Shown piece by piece: positions 22,101 through 34,148 of a DNA stretch of 64,000 bases. The notes beneath the pieces were generated by a model, which did no database searches, was not told the DNA's origin, and saw nothing but the letters and a program-made list of their open reading frames with translations. Each line of letters starts with the position of its first letter. Position 1 is the stretch's first letter. The translations under genes were made by a program, and so were the position numbers. Origin of the DNA: Moniliella sp. 'wahieum' (Eukaryota > Basidiomycota > Moniliellomycetes > Moniliellales > Moniliellaceae); NCBI GenBank assembly GCA_003971905.1, contig RSEE01000130.1, positions 92,391 to 156,390 on the forward strand, given 5' to 3'.

Positions 22101-23384
22101 TTGTCCATGTCCATCGGCGGCAACGGCCTGCGTGCTGCCCGCGCACGTTCCCGTCGATCGAAACAATGGGCCGCCACTCGATCCAGGTCCCGCTCCTTCT
22201 CCCGCATCAAGAGGAACCCCAGCGCACGCTTTTGGTGTGGAAACAGCGGGTGTACGCAGCAACCCGTTCGGCTCCACTTCCCTCACGTCCTTCGTATGGT
22301 GCAAATTCGAATACACAGCATCCAACACCCGACCTTGCTCTTCCTCCGCCCGCTGCGCCGCGGTCGCCCAACGTCGGCACGACCATGCTCCAGCAACGGG
22401 CCCGCAGACCCTGCAGCTGCTGCCGCAGGACGACCAGTGGCGCACGGGGCGCAGTAACAGGCACCGGTGCGGGTTGCTCATCTCGGGTAAGCCAGGGTAG
22501 TCGCTGGTTGTACCGCTCGGGCGTGCAGTGTCCATCCGCTCTGGCTAGCAACGTGCATGCCGACAGATACGATGCACGCGGCACAAATAGCAGCATCTCA
22601 ATCCAGTTCTGAGGGTTCTGCCTCGCCACGTGTTAGCGGGAGGCTATGAGCGTAGGTGGTTGTGGGGGAGGACGAGGACGTACCCTGGTGTGTGCGGCGC
22701 GTCGCATGGGCACACGCGCTTCGACCGTGGCGCCGTAGTTGGTGGTGAGGACATGGAGGATTTGTGCGTGTGGGTCGACGACCAAGCCAAAAGGCGGCTG
22801 TGGACGCGGCCGATAACGCCGGAACCAGACGCACGCTCATCTCGCGTGTCTGGGAGAGCACCGCGGGGGGGACAATGCCCGTGCCATAGGGCGCCAGTAG
22901 GGCGCGCACCGCGTCCTGGCTCGGGCGCGTCAGCGCCACAGGCCGCGAGCCACGCTGCGAACAAAATGACGACAGACGCGGCCATTGATAGGGAAGGTTG
23001 GGTCCCGGTCCATCGTGCTCGCTTCGGTCGGCGTGGCGGACGCACCGAGGTAAGGCACGTACGTCAGCGCAGAGGGCAGCCCGCCGGGCGTAGCCATCGG
23101 CACACGCACCATGCCCATGCACACGGCGGTGGTGGCGGCCAAGGGCGCGTGTGTGGATGTGGATGTGGATGCGGGTGTGTATGCGGGTGTGGGTGGCGCC
23201 GGCGCCAGCGGCACCCGGGCCGAGTAGGGGGCGGGGGCGACGTGGGAGCGGGGATCGGGCGGGGAGGTGTGGGTGTCGTCGCGTCCGAGTCGTCGTCGTC
23301 GCTGATGGTGATGGCGGCGGGGTGTGGGGGCGCGGCGCCGGCGTCCGAGTCGTCGGAGGAGAGGCAGACAACATCGGGCGCCAT
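19163..23384 (-). CDS. RAD5: Rad5/HLTF-type SNF2 helicase with RING finger
   Basis: Rad5 (Rad8/HLTF) remodels stalled forks and acts as a ubiquitin ligase that polyubiquitinates PCNA in error-free post-replication repair, in the nucleus. Seen in order: start MAPDVVCLSSDDSD with two SUMO-interaction-like acidic motifs (VVCLSSDDSD and AITISDDDDSD). A region with MGMVRVPM sits where HIRAN is expected (weak). Next come LFPHQKRALGFLL, Walker A DDMGLGKT (usually DEMGLGKT), TLIVCPMSVISNW, DEAHIIK and TGTPIQN. The RING follows (CLVC, CQHLVCAPC, CPVCTHRL), then an acidic linker. The C-terminal helicase half has VVFSQWTSML, QLDGTM, LVSLRSGGVGLNL and DPAWNPASEEQALDR with YRLGQTRPV. The tail LQHRKKELAESIG ends at TAG 19163-19165. 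Several frameshifts occur (for example near 23235, 22300 and 19300) and at least one GTACGT intron (about 22682-22625). Gene identity is firm to subfamily; the HIRAN is not. Confidence 0.85.
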
Positions 23385-23590
23385 GGCGGCGCGGGGGTGG
23401 TGGTGGTGGTGGAAGGGTGGTGGTGGTGGCAATGGCGATGGTGGTGGTGGCGACGGCGGCGGTGGTGGTGGCGACGGCATTCATGATGGTGGTGGGGATT
23501 CCGCGCATTCCGCCGCGGGGCAGAGGGCTGTCACGTGCGCCCAACGGCCCAACCAGACGGCCCCCAACCACCACACCACCACCACCATCC
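23385..23590. promoter_or_regulatory. short divergent intergenic region between RAD5-like and REG1-like genes
   Basis: The RAD5-like ATG (23384, minus) and the first plus-strand REG1-like coding sequence are only about 200 bp apart, so they probably share a bidirectional promoter. The interval is GGTGGT-rich at the RAD5 side and has CACCACCACC runs at the other. No TATA box was seen. Confidence 0.5.
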
Positions 23591-25286
23591 CATCTCCCCC
23601 GCATGCGGACGGCGCGGCGATCGACGATGCGAGCTCGAGGCACGCGCCTCCGTCTGCGTCGACTACCTCTCCCACAGTGGGCGGCGAGGAGGACGTTGGG
23701 CGAGCTGGCGCGCCATGACCAAGAAGAAGCACGAGCTCGCCAACGGCCTCCGCCTCGAAAACGCCTCCTGGCGCACCTGGGCAAGCAGCGCAGCCACCTG
23801 CCCACCGTCCGCCCCGACACGCTCAACTGGTGCGTCCTCCCCGCCGTGTGCAGTCCTCGCCGCCATGTGCACTGTCCTCGCCGCTGTTGGCGCTGATGCT
23901 GGCGCTGCTGCTGACGCTCTTCTCCCCCCCCCTGCAGGGCTCAAGGACAGCGACGTCACCTGGCTCTACGGCCCGCTCCATGCGCACCCGTCGGCCGAGC
24001 CGCCGCCTGCGCACGCCCCTCCGCACGACCCTCCGCACGACCCTCCACACGACACCCGCCCCCCCGCCGCCACGCCGCCTCCGCCCCGGCCTCCCCCTGC
24101 CCGGCGTCCCCCCGCCGGCCGCCGTCGCCCACGCCGGGTTTGGCGGATACGTGAATGCGAGTGGCCAAAAAGTCCATCCTCAAGCACCGCACCATTGGCC
24201 AGCTCCTCGCGGCGACGACCCCCGCCCTGCCGTCGACTGGCCCCCGGATGATGCCATGCGGACGGCGATCGGACTCATGATACAGATGGTGAGCGATGCG
24301 GATGCGGATGCGGATCGGCCACCAACGCCGATGGCGATGGCGATGGCGATGGCGATGGCGATGGCGATGGCGATGGCGATGGCGATGGCGATTCGGCCAC
24401 TGACGACGCAGGCAGTCAAGCTAGTCCCTCGACCACTCACTCTTCTCTCTCGCCCATTCGCCCCATTCCCGCCCACATCCACATCCGCGCCTGCGCCCGG
24501 CACCCCCGGTTCCGCCACCCAGACCCCGCGCAAACGCATCACATCAATGCGCGTGTGGAGCAGTGCATTGCCCTGTCCGACTCGACGGACGAGTCGGTGG
24601 AGTGGGACGAGGAGGTCGTGTACACCATTGCGCCCTTGGCGCCCACCCGCCTCAAGCCCTTGCCCCAGGAAGAGGTGGAGATTGTGGATCTGCGTCGGGG
24701 CGGTGGGTGGAGGAGGATCTGCGCGGCCGCGGGCGCGATCGTGGTCCGGTTCGCAGCACTGCGGCCGGACACGACAGGCTCCGTGACCCAACTGCCGGTT
24801 CAGGGTACGTGCCATTTGCTCTTTCTTCTCTTGTTTCTTGGCGCAATCCCGCCACCTCAGCTAGCCAAATCGCAGAGATGCTGACCGTTCCGGACTGTGC
24901 AGACCAGGAAATCTTGTCGTTCAAAGCACGCCAAAAGTACCTGCGCGCCACGCAAGGCCCCAAGGCCCGACGAGTCTTGTTCTCGACCTCTCCTCCAAGC
25001 CCTCCCCCCATGCCCGACACCAGGCAACACCCGCTGGTGGGACGAAGCCGATGGCGGCTCGCCATCATCCCGCGTCATTTACGGCACCACGGGCGCAGTG
25101 GTCGGGCCGCGCAAAAGCATCGCCTGCCCTCGTCCTCCGACCAAGGCACATCCGTGTTCCCCTCGCTGCCGATTACGTCGCGGAAGACCAAGGTGGATTG
25201 GTCTCCCGCGCCGTCGAGATGGTCACACGGCCCGCGACCTGTGGGCAACCTTGTGGGGCGCACGGGCAAGTGGATGGCGCGAATGA
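23590..25286 (+). CDS. Reg1-like protein phosphatase 1 regulatory subunit (DUF1752 domain)
   Basis: Reg1 targets PP1 (Glc7) to Snf1/AMPK in glucose repression. Seen: the DUF1752 block CVDYLSH, WASWRAMTKKKHELANG, LRLENASWRTWA, then HLPTVRPDTLNW, an intron (23830-23937, donor GTGCGT), and LKDSDVTWLYGPLH. Next are KKSILKHRTIGQLL (the usual KPILK-R-S/T motif), a (DG)n repeat with SATDDAGSQASPSTTHSS, INARVEQCIALSDSTDESVEWDEEV, a GTACGT intron (24805-24902) and a C-terminal helix GLVSRAVEMV with TARDLWATLWG, ending TGA 25284-25286. The RVxF-type PP1-binding site of the family may be INARVEQCI, but I cannot confirm this. The N-terminus is unresolved because frames shift near 23640-23700 and 23783. 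DUF1752 also occurs in AreA-type GATA factors; no zinc finger is seen here, which favours Reg1. Confidence 0.75.
24330..24390 (+). repeat. (GATGGC)n hexanucleotide repeat in the REG1-like coding region
   Basis: About ten perfect units. In the frame that continues into SATDDAGSQASP and the conserved RVEQCIAL block they encode (Asp-Gly)n, an acidic flexible linker. The alternative frames (MA or RW repeats) lead nowhere. Confidence 0.9.
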
Positions 25287-26933
25287 CCCGAATCAATCCG
25301 CTTTTCGTAATGTCTTGTTGCGTCCCTCCTTCTCACCTCTCTCTACTCGCCTCTTTCCCCTCTCCTCTCTCCTCTTGTCTACGTTGTCCGTCTCTCCGAC
25401 CCTGCCCCACACGCCACTGTCCCACTGTCCACTGTCCCACTGTCTCGCTGTCCCGTTGTCCGCACGTTCTCCACGCCAGCTAACCCTCCCCGGTTCCTTT
25501 CCAGGCACTCGACGTGGCTCTCGCCCACACACTTTTCTTTCCTCCGTTGTGTGGTGGTGGGCTTGCATCTCCTATTCCATGTATCATTCTCTCCTCACAC
25601 TCGCCGCTTGTCCGTTGGATGTACTGCAGCACAACAGAAACCTCACGCCTCCCCACGCCCCCCTGCCTTCCTCAGGCGCATACGGATAGGCGGATAGGCA
25701 CGCCCAGTAGCCCACCAGTACTCTATCCGAGGCAGGTAATCACGTTGCATCGGGATGGGGACTTGGATGAGATAGTGGTGTCACCATGTCACCAATTTGC
25801 CCCTCCACCACCGGCGTCTTGCTACTAGATGTTGCAGTTGGCAATTGGCAGGGTGAAGTTGGCAGTGGACCAGCTTCCATGCCTGCCACCCGTCTCCCAC
25901 TTGCGCTGTCCTCTTCCCGGCGCAAACGTCTCAGGCTGAATCCGAAGCACAACTCGACCTCGCCTCCCTCCCAACGCTCCACCGTGCAGGCGTAAGCTGC
26001 GGCCCCACGTCCGGTGGCCCGCTGGGACGGGACTGGGAATGGGACGGGACTGGGACTGGGACTGGGACGTGTGGCCTAGCAGTCATTGCCGTGGCGGGGG
26101 CACGAAAGCGATGCTCTGGTGGCCCTACGAACCCCCAAGTCCTCCTCCTCAGTCCTCATCAACTGCTGACTTGCAGTGAGCATCACAAAAAGGGGGTATA
26201 GTGGACCAGCGTTTGTGTGACAAGGTCGTGCTCGCACAGTATAACTTGTTCGCCTCAATTAGCGCATCACCACCACCATCGCGGCACTGAGCACTGAGCC
26301 CCCTCTCTCTCTTCTTTCTTAGGCCATCCTGCTGCACGCACGGTGCTGCGCCCTCGTCGGTACCAAAATGCCCCTCCTACCTCTCACGTGCTACCCCCCC
26401 CCTCTCCCACGGCGCAAGACAGCGCGGCTACCTCGGCACTAAGTTTGGGTTCGTATGTGGTTCTTTGGGCGCCAACCGCCAGTCAGCTGCTGGGGATCGG
26501 CCCTTCCAAGGCACAATGACGTATGACGGTGGGGAAACCCCCATTGGGTCGAGTAGTGGTGGGTCACCCCTCCGAGAGGAGGAGGTAAGGGATAATGCAG
26601 ACACTCGTCCGCTCGGTTCGCTGGTCCAACTTGCTGTCTCTTATCCTCATTCCGCCCTCTGCACCGTCCCGCTCTCCCGTTCTCCCGTTCTCCGGCAAGA
26701 GCTGACGTGCGGTGCGGGGCGCAGCTCCCGAGATAGCAGCCGTAGAGGCACACTGGCCATGCGACCATCCGCCTTGCCCACCACGCAAGATCAAGATCAA
26801 GACCAAGAGAACAGAGGACTCGGAGAAACCAAGAGCTCCCATGAGGACGCGGTGGACCCAGGAAGATCCAGGACAAAAGGAAAGTGCGATTCGGTCTCTG
26901 CTGGGAAGGTGGTGGGTGGTGGGGGGTGGGGTA
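25287..26933. other. convergent intergenic region, no supported gene
   Basis: It lies between the ends of the REG1-like (+) and DOA4-like (-) genes, so it should hold both 3' ends. It contains a GGGACT-type repeat at 26020-26070. ORFs here lack family resemblance. Confidence 0.45.
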
Positions 26934-29900
26934 TTACTGCGGCCGTCGCTTGTACCATAATACGTACGGCGAGTTGGTCTGGATGCCAGGGCAAAGTACA
27001 GGGTACAGAGGACGGCACACGAGAAAGGTGTGCGAGGGGGCAAGGTCAGCGTCACACCGAGGGCAAACTAAGTTTCGAACCATCTCTCCTAACCTATCCG
27101 GCGGAAGAAGGGGAAGGAAGAGGCGCAGGGAAAGGAAAGGAAAAGGGGCAGGAGAAGGAGAATAAGGAAAAAGAGACAAGAGAAAACGTACTTCGAGTTC
27201 CTTGGAGTAGTCGGGTACCATCCTTGCATCGTCCATGTAGACCCAAGTTCCTTGGGAGCGCACCGTGGCGGTATAGTGACCCGAAGTGAGCGTGCCAAAA
27301 TGGTGCACGACCGCATACAAATCGTACACGCCTCCCTCGGGTGCGTATGCGCTCAGGTCCAGTCCGTCCAGGGGAAAGTCCAGGCGAACAGTAAGTTTGC
27401 CCTCTTGCTGCTGCCCCAGGTACGTGGCGAGAGGGAAAACGTGCGCTGCTGTTGGAAGGAAACCGTTTGAGGTGAATGACCAGGTGGGGGGCAAGCGTGC
27501 CAAAGTCAGTTGTTTGCTCGCTTTGCGCATCACGTTACATTTCGGACACAGCCATCGGTCTTCCCATCCAACGTTTCCGGCGCCAAAAACGCTTGGAGCG
27601 CATCGTAGATGCTCGCGGGCCGACCGGGCGGACTGGCAGAACGGTGCCGTCGCGGCACAGGCAAACTCAAGTCCCGAAACACATTGTACGTGGTACTCGT
27701 CGTGCCACACTTGGAACACGTCAGTCGGTTGCGCAACATGCCTGCAAACGTATACAAAATGAACGACCGGTTCGTCTGTGGTACCGCGCCCACCTCTCCG
27801 CCCCAAGCTGGATCGGCAACCGTTCCAGCTCAGCTTCGTCCTGCTTCTTGTCCTTGTCCTTGTCCTTTGCTTGTCGTGGCCGTTGGGCATCTTGTCTGCG
27901 CCTGCGCCTGCGCCCGCACGCACAGGATGGTTCAAGTCCTCGTGCAACAAGTCGGCAAAAAACGATAGAAATTCATGACAATCGTGCTGCTCCCAACCAG
28001 CAAACGCAGGTAACGTGCGTTCCACTACCGTGCGAAACGGAACTGGCGCCACCGAACTGTACTGCCCCGACCACATGACCGAAATCAAGTGCGCATACGC
28101 CTCGGCCAACCGACCATTCGTCCCGAGCGGATTAGAGTGGTTCACGTACTACGCGTCGAAACTCACCCTGTAGAAAAAATCGTGACAAATCCGACGTTGC
28201 AGAGAGACACTGCAACACCGAGTTCATGTAACACGTATTGCCCATATTTCGCAGCCCCGTCAGTCCTAGCTTGCACGACACGGGCGCTGCGGGGACCTTG
28301 CTGCCCCCAGCCCCGCGCGCAGCGGGGGGGGGCAAACTCGCCACCCGAGGCGCACGCGGCGCAGACGAGAAGGGGGCAAGTACGCATTCGCACTAAACGG
28401 TTGCGGGCCGTCGAGCGGCCGACCAGGCAAGCAGCGGCGTTAGGAAGAGGCGATAAGGGCGAAGGAGAGTCGACGGGATGAGTTGGCCAGGAGCAAAGGT
28501 ACCAGGACGCAGGGAGGGGGGGTACTCGTACCCTGCCCCCGAGCCCGACGGAATCAGACTCTGTGGTACATACGCCGCTGGCGGGTTGGAGCAAGAGCCT
28601 ACCCGGTAAGCTCGTGTGGGAGGCGTGAGGATCGAGAGCGAGGGAGCAGGGGAGGAGGCACGGGAAGAAAGACTGGCGGCGCGCGGCGGCGGGGCAATGA
28701 TCGGCGGAGCAGGTGGGGTGTGTTGGTGGACAGGGGGGGGGGGAGGAGGAGGCAGAGGTAGAGACCGATGCAGAGACCGAGGCAGAGACCGAGGCAGAGG
28801 CAGAGGCAGAAAACGGAGGAAGAAGAAGGAAGGGCATGGGTATGCTGCAAAGGTCGTGTCACGCCTGTTTCCCCGACTGTCGTGCGCCAGCTATCAAACC
28901 CGCCCGTCAAAACGACAGGCACGAGCGATTCAGTGATCAGGGCATGGGGACGATGCTGAGCGCTTCAGAGCCACCACGCTGGTCGTAGAGCACAACCAGA
29001 TCAAATGTGCGACGACTGGCTAGGGCCTCCTGCTCTTCCAGCGGCGCAGCAAGCGCTTGTTCCTCCACTTGCACGATGGACATGCCTGCACGCAAGGTGC
29101 CAGGGTCAAGACAGAGCGTAAACCGATGGGCAATGTGCCCGCGCTCATGCGTGTCCCGCGAACGCACATCAATCAGCAGGACACTGCTTTGCCCATTGGA
29201 GAACGTGGCGCAGCTCGTGGCGGTCAGGCGGCGTGATGCGTCGTCGAGGGGGTAAGGGGGCGGGCGCGGGGGGGGCGGCTTTGAGGCGCTGGGGGGTGGA
29301 TGCGCAGAGCAGAGGGCGTGCTGGGGCGGAGGATGCGGGGGGAGCTGGCGGGGGCGCGTGGGGTGGGGGTTGGAGGGAGGCGTGGGCAGAGGCGGTAGGC
29401 AGATGGAGGCCGGGGCCGCTCTGTGGGCCGTGGGGAAGGAGCGGGGATGGATGGTGGTGTGGTGGTGGTGGTGGTGTGGTGGGGGCAGAGGGGATGATGA
29501 TGCGGATGCGGGGCCAGGCGCGGGGACGGCAAGGACGACGGGGACGAAGTGGGGGGCGGGGCCGGGGAGCGGGGCAGTGGCGGCGGCAGCGGCGGCTGGG
29601 CAGCGAGCGCGGCGAGGCGCTCCTCGATCTGCGCTGCGCGAGCGACGATTTGGGGCGTGCGCTTGAAGAGGTGGTGGGCGCGGTACCAGTCGGGCGAGCG
29701 CGCGTGCTCCTCGGCCGGCCAGGCGGGGTGGCGCGGCAGCTGCGCAAGCACGCTGGCGACCTTGGCGTACGCGACGAACGCGCTCTCGAGCTGCGCCTGC
29801 GCATCGTAGTCGTGTGCGCGGCCAGCAGGCTGGCGGCCGAGGCGACATACTCGCCAGCGAGTACTGGTCGACACGCTGATGTGCGCCAGGCGGCGCAGGT

Positions 29901-30036
29901 CGCTCGGGAGCGCGCTGCTGGGGCGGGAGCGCGGCGAGGGGGAGCGGGGCGGGGTGGGCGTGGTGGGTGTGGAGGTGGCGGTGGCGGTGGCGGTGGCGGT
30001 GGAGGCGGTGGCGGTGGCGCTGAGACCCTTCAGCAT
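26934..30036 (-). CDS. DOA4: Doa4/Ubp4-like (USP8-type) ubiquitin carboxyl-terminal hydrolase
   Basis: Doa4 removes ubiquitin from cargo at the endosomal ESCRT-III stage, recycling ubiquitin. Seen in order: start [10 protein letters not shown] with a USP8-dimerisation/MIT-like helical region ([25 protein letters not shown]). After a long Pro/Ala-rich linker comes a rhodanese-like domain ([39 protein letters not shown]). The USP domain has Cys box [53 protein letters not shown], two zinc-binding CxxC-type sites (including WLCPKCNVM), and His box [13 protein letters not shown] with [19 protein letters not shown] intron (about 27190-26984) precedes the last exon [12 protein letters not shown], stop 26934-26936. 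The usual QQDAHEFL is QHDCHEFL here. Catalytic Cys and His are present. Frameshifts occur at 28946-28949 (GGGG run) and near 28150. In the C-terminal tail only the SPYVLWY element matches the family closely. Confidence 0.88.
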
Positions 30037-30308
30037 GGCCGGCGCGTGGTGGAGCAGACGAGAGACGGCGGTGCGCTCTAAGCTCCCCGACGGCCTCCAC
30101 CCCGCCGCCGCCTGCCCCCTTCCCATGACGTCACCCGCTGCCCCCCTGCCGCCGCGCCTTGCGTAAGCACCCCCCCCCCTGCTGTCTGCTCCTCTTCTCA
30201 GATCCCACCTACCTATACCGACTACGCACACACACACCCACCACCAATATGCCATCGCACAATACAGATTCACCACCATCCTACCCTCCACACCCAGCCG
30301 GCACGCGC

Positions 30309-31434
30309 TTAGCGCCGCGTCGTCGCCCGCGGGTACGGCCCCATGTGGTCCAGCTCGGACTCGAGCTGCTTGATGGCCGAGTGAGCCGCTTCGAGGTCCT
30401 TGTTGAGCCGGTCGCGCTCGGCAATCAGGTGCTGCTCCCACTGGCGGAAGCGCGCCTCCTCGTGCTTGACCTGCTCGGTAAAGCGCTTGCGCAACAGCTC
30501 CTCCCTTCCTTGAACTTGGGGTTCCCAGCTTGCGCACCTTGGGCTCGCCAAACTTGCGCGTCTCCATCTGGTGGTGCGGTAGTTTCATAGTGCGTCTCCT
30601 CGGTCGTGTTGATCAGGTCCAGCATGTGGGTCCGGATGAGCAGCGAGCGCAGCTTTTTAAAGTCACAGTGCGTCTCGTTCTCCACCTCACTCACGCCCCA
30701 CGGGTACGCACGGCCCTTGACCACGCGCCGTCCGGCGTACGCATCGTCCGTCGACCCAATCACCGCAAACGGCATGGCGGCCAGCAGCGTGCGCGCCAGC
30801 TCGGCACTGTCCGCATCGTCCTCCTCCACCGGCGGGGGTGTAAATGCGGATGCCGTGGTGGGCAATGACGGCACGAATACGCGCCTTGAACGTGGCCAGG
30901 TCGTCGGGTCAACGTGTCGGCCTTGGCAATGACCGGAATGAGGTTGACACGCGTACCGAGACGCTTCATGACCTCAATGTCCAGCGGCTTGAGCGTGTGG
31001 CCAGTGGGACGGATATAAAGTACAGACACGCATGGACACGCATGTCGGTCTTGTGGCCACGCTCGGGCTGCTGCTCTTGGCGCATGTACAGCTCATGCTG
31101 GTCATCAATAAACTCGACAATGGGCGTCCACGAGTCGCGGTTGTTGACATAGTCGCCAAAGCCGGGCGTGTCGATGACGGTGAGCTTGACCTTGAAACTG
31201 CTTCTCCTCGAGCTCGGCCTTGATAATGTCGATCTCGACGTTGCGGTCCATCTGGCGCAGATGGCGCTTGCTGTAGTCGGCGCCGGCGGCGAGCTCGGTG
31301 CTAAAGAGCGTGTGATCAGCGTCGTCTTGCCCAGGCCGCTCTCGCCAGAGCACATCAGGGTGAAGTGGCCGCCCTCCTTGGCGACGATCTTGTGCCGCTG
31401 GTTGGGCGGTTGGCACATGCCGATGCTGGGGGCG
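30309..31434 (-). CDS. septin, Cdc3/AspB type
   Basis: Septins are GTPases that polymerise into rods at the bud neck or septum. Seen: P-loop [11 protein letters not shown] (G1), [25 protein letters not shown]3 [48 protein letters not shown] and [19 protein letters not shown]4 [34 protein letters not shown], the septin-unique [20 protein letters not shown] and IRTHMLDLI, then [13 protein letters not shown] and a C-terminal coiled coil ([19 protein letters not shown] to [10 protein letters not shown]). Stop TTA complement 30309-30311. The METRKFGE and coiled-coil segments resemble the AspB/Cdc3 group as I recall it; subgroup confidence is moderate. The N-terminal exon upstream of [10 protein letters not shown] was not found. 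Frameshifts occur at 31197 (extra T), about 30915, 30834-30838 and about 30580. Confidence 0.85.
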
Positions 31435-34148
31435 TAGGCGCAGCCAGGTGGTGGTGGGGGTGGTGGGGGGGGGGGGTGGGGGGGGAAGCGGGAGGAGGTC
31501 GAAGGAGGCGGGGAGACGCCCGCCAGGCCACTCCACTGGACTCGCCCTCTGCGCCCCGCGCCGCGCCGGGCCCGCACGGCGCCAGTGTGGGTGTGCGTCG
31601 CGCGCGCTGCGCCCCAGCACGGCGCCAGTGCTGCGTGGCTGCATGCGGGCGTGGAGCAGCGCCGGGCGGAAGCAGCGGAAGCAGCGGGTCACGTGGGCAC
31701 GTGTCACCTGGTCACGTGGCCTCCCCACGTGATGCCCACACTGTGCGCCATCGCCATTGCCCATGGTAAGCCCTCCTTCTCCATCCGAGTCGGTCCTGTT
31801 TCCTTGCTCTCGCGTTCGCTGCGTAAACGGCCGTCTGGCCCATTGTCGAACACACCCATCCCAACAGCATCTCAATCAACACTCCATATGGCATAGTCCC
31901 CACAGGCCAGCAATCCATGCGCCCTGGCGCATCTGTTCTCTAGGCATCGGTCCATCGACCCATTCTACTGCGCGAGAGAGACGTAGTATACGTGGCGCAC
32001 TCGCGGCAAAACCGCCGCAACCTACTACCGTATTGTCAGTTGCGGGTGTCACCACCGCTGTGTCTCCTCGGAAAGCACCGCTCCCTCACATCGCATGGCA
32101 GTCGCATACCACACATGTGTTTATTCCTGCGGTAGCACACATGCCTCCCACCAACAGTGCACGTATCTCCAGACCCACCCCTTCTCCGCGGCTTGCTCGG
32201 CCTCAGATGTCAGGGACATGTCCTCAGCTTTGGAGCGTAGCAATATACAGGACGGCAGAGCAGCACACAGCCGGGAGAAGTTGCCTGTGGTGGACATGTA
32301 ATGGTCGATGATCTGAAGGATCATGTCAATGATCCCGGGGCTCATCAATCTATTGTTGGTTCTTCAGAATTTGGTCGTCTTGCGTTCAGCTTCGTTTTTG
32401 TCCTGCCATTCGTAATCGAATCAATCCCTGTCGATCCAGTTCGTAGGTCCGAGTGCCTCCCTAAAGCCGAAAAATGCGGTGGACATTCTGGAGGGCGAGG
32501 AACGGGCACAGACCAAGGCCTGCGACGGCGTGACAGAATGAGCCAGGCTCGACGAGAATCTCATGACTCAGGAACTCGACAGGACTCAAAAATACTCCAG
32601 GACCGCAAACGAACAGTTCTGACCAACTACAACAGCACACAGCCTCTCTTCTGTTTTTTCGGGCAATATGCTTGAAGGGCATTCGGCGCTCAGCACGTTC
32701 ATATCCGTGGCCTGAGGCCTTAGCCTAAGGCCAAAGACGTCAAGCTTGACACCGGCCGATGCAGACTCAGGCATGTGTGATGGATCATGATGATCTCAAA
32801 AATGTGGTTGAATTGGATCTTAGATGGATGGGTCCTTGGTCGTGTCCTGAATGGCTTTCTTTTTGGGGGGTTGAATATATTGGGGCGTGAGATTGAAACG
32901 CGTGACGTGTGAGAGTGAGAGTGAGATGCTGGACCCTACTCGGTTGCCACAGATAAGACCCTGAGGCCTGAGGCCTGAGGCCTTGCGCCCTACGCCTTAC
33001 GCCTTTTACGTTGCGAACCATCCCCCGAGTGGCGCAACTGTCGGATGGAGTCACTATAGGCGTACTACTTACTCACTTGCCCGGAGGCAGCGCCGCGGCG
33101 TTCGCGTTCGATTGGATTGCCCGTCCAAGGGGGTGCGCTTACGCGCTCGCTGTTCGCCAGCGTTCGCCCAAGAGCGCTCGGGCGACAAAACGTCAATGAC
33201 GTTGACTTCCCCACAATGTCACACCACGCAACGGCGTTCGGCGTTGGGGCAGCACTCCTCCAACGGCAGCAGCAGAGCCCTGGTGTTTCTCGTCGCCACC
33301 GTGGGGGTCCCAGACACCGCCGCTTGCTCGCACCTGGCCAGGAGCACATGGCCCGCCCAGCCCTCGAGCACGCCACCACCCGCCCTCTCGTGCGAGCCGT
33401 GCGACGAGCAATCGAGTAGGGGGCGAGTAGCAGTGCGTAGTGGCCTAGTGCCCGGAATGAATAGTGACCAGTGATAGTGAGCGCCATCGTGGCTTGCCGC
33501 TCGGCCCAGAAACAGCCCTGGCAGTGTCCTGTCTGCCCTGCCCTTCCCAGCCCCTATAGTGCCACCGAGAGCAGTCGCCAGTGACTAGTGACTTCCCTAC
33601 TTATGACTCGGGGCCAACGACAGCACACAGCTATTTGGGGGGTTGTGAGGGCTGTGGGCAGCGTTTGCCCAAGTCTTTTGTGGTACCAGCTTTTTCCTCT
33701 CCTCATCTCGGCACTCCATGCCCCTTCTCTCGCCTACTCGCAGCTGGATGCGCCAAGTGGGCTGGGGTCCCCTACGCCACCTTATCGATTATAAACCGTG
33801 CATGTGCATTACCACTCTGGTGACGTTCTCACAGAGCCAGCTGTGGGCCACAGATATATTCGTATTACCCAAAAGAAAAGTGTGCGCAGAATGACTACCT
33901 TGGTAGAGATCACCCTGCCGATAGTTATCGACGCAGAACACTCTGTGTACCCAGCCTCACGTAGCCCACATTCACAGTGAATTGAGACGACTATAGTGGT
34001 TTTGTGCAGGGCAGTGCACTCTTCCGTTATAAAGTTGAAAGGCGTCAGAGGGTGGGACTCCCCCCTTTCTTTTCAACCCCCTTCTCCCCTTATTCCTCCC
34101 ACCATCCATCCAGTACTCACCGCTTCCTCCCGCCTTCCTCCCCATCCG
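31435..34148. other. intergenic, no supported gene
   Basis: The first part probably holds the septin 5' exon or promoter. From 32.7 to 33.0 kb there are runs of GGCCTGAGGCC/GGCCTTAGCC heptads and a TACGCCTTACGCC run. No ORF shows a recognisable domain. Confidence 0.4.

Noticed and set aside
22630..23718. 362-codon plus-strand ORF over the RAD5-like promoter and 5' exons
   Set aside because: Antisense to the RAD5-like exons and Gly/Arg low-complexity. Only its last part overlaps the REG1-like reading frame.
28599..28922. Membrane protein suggested by [12 protein letters not shown] stretch
   Set aside because: Translation of a GAGGCAGAGACC-type repeat within or next to an intron of the DOA4-like gene; the family sequence [11 protein letters not shown] just upstream shows the real frame.
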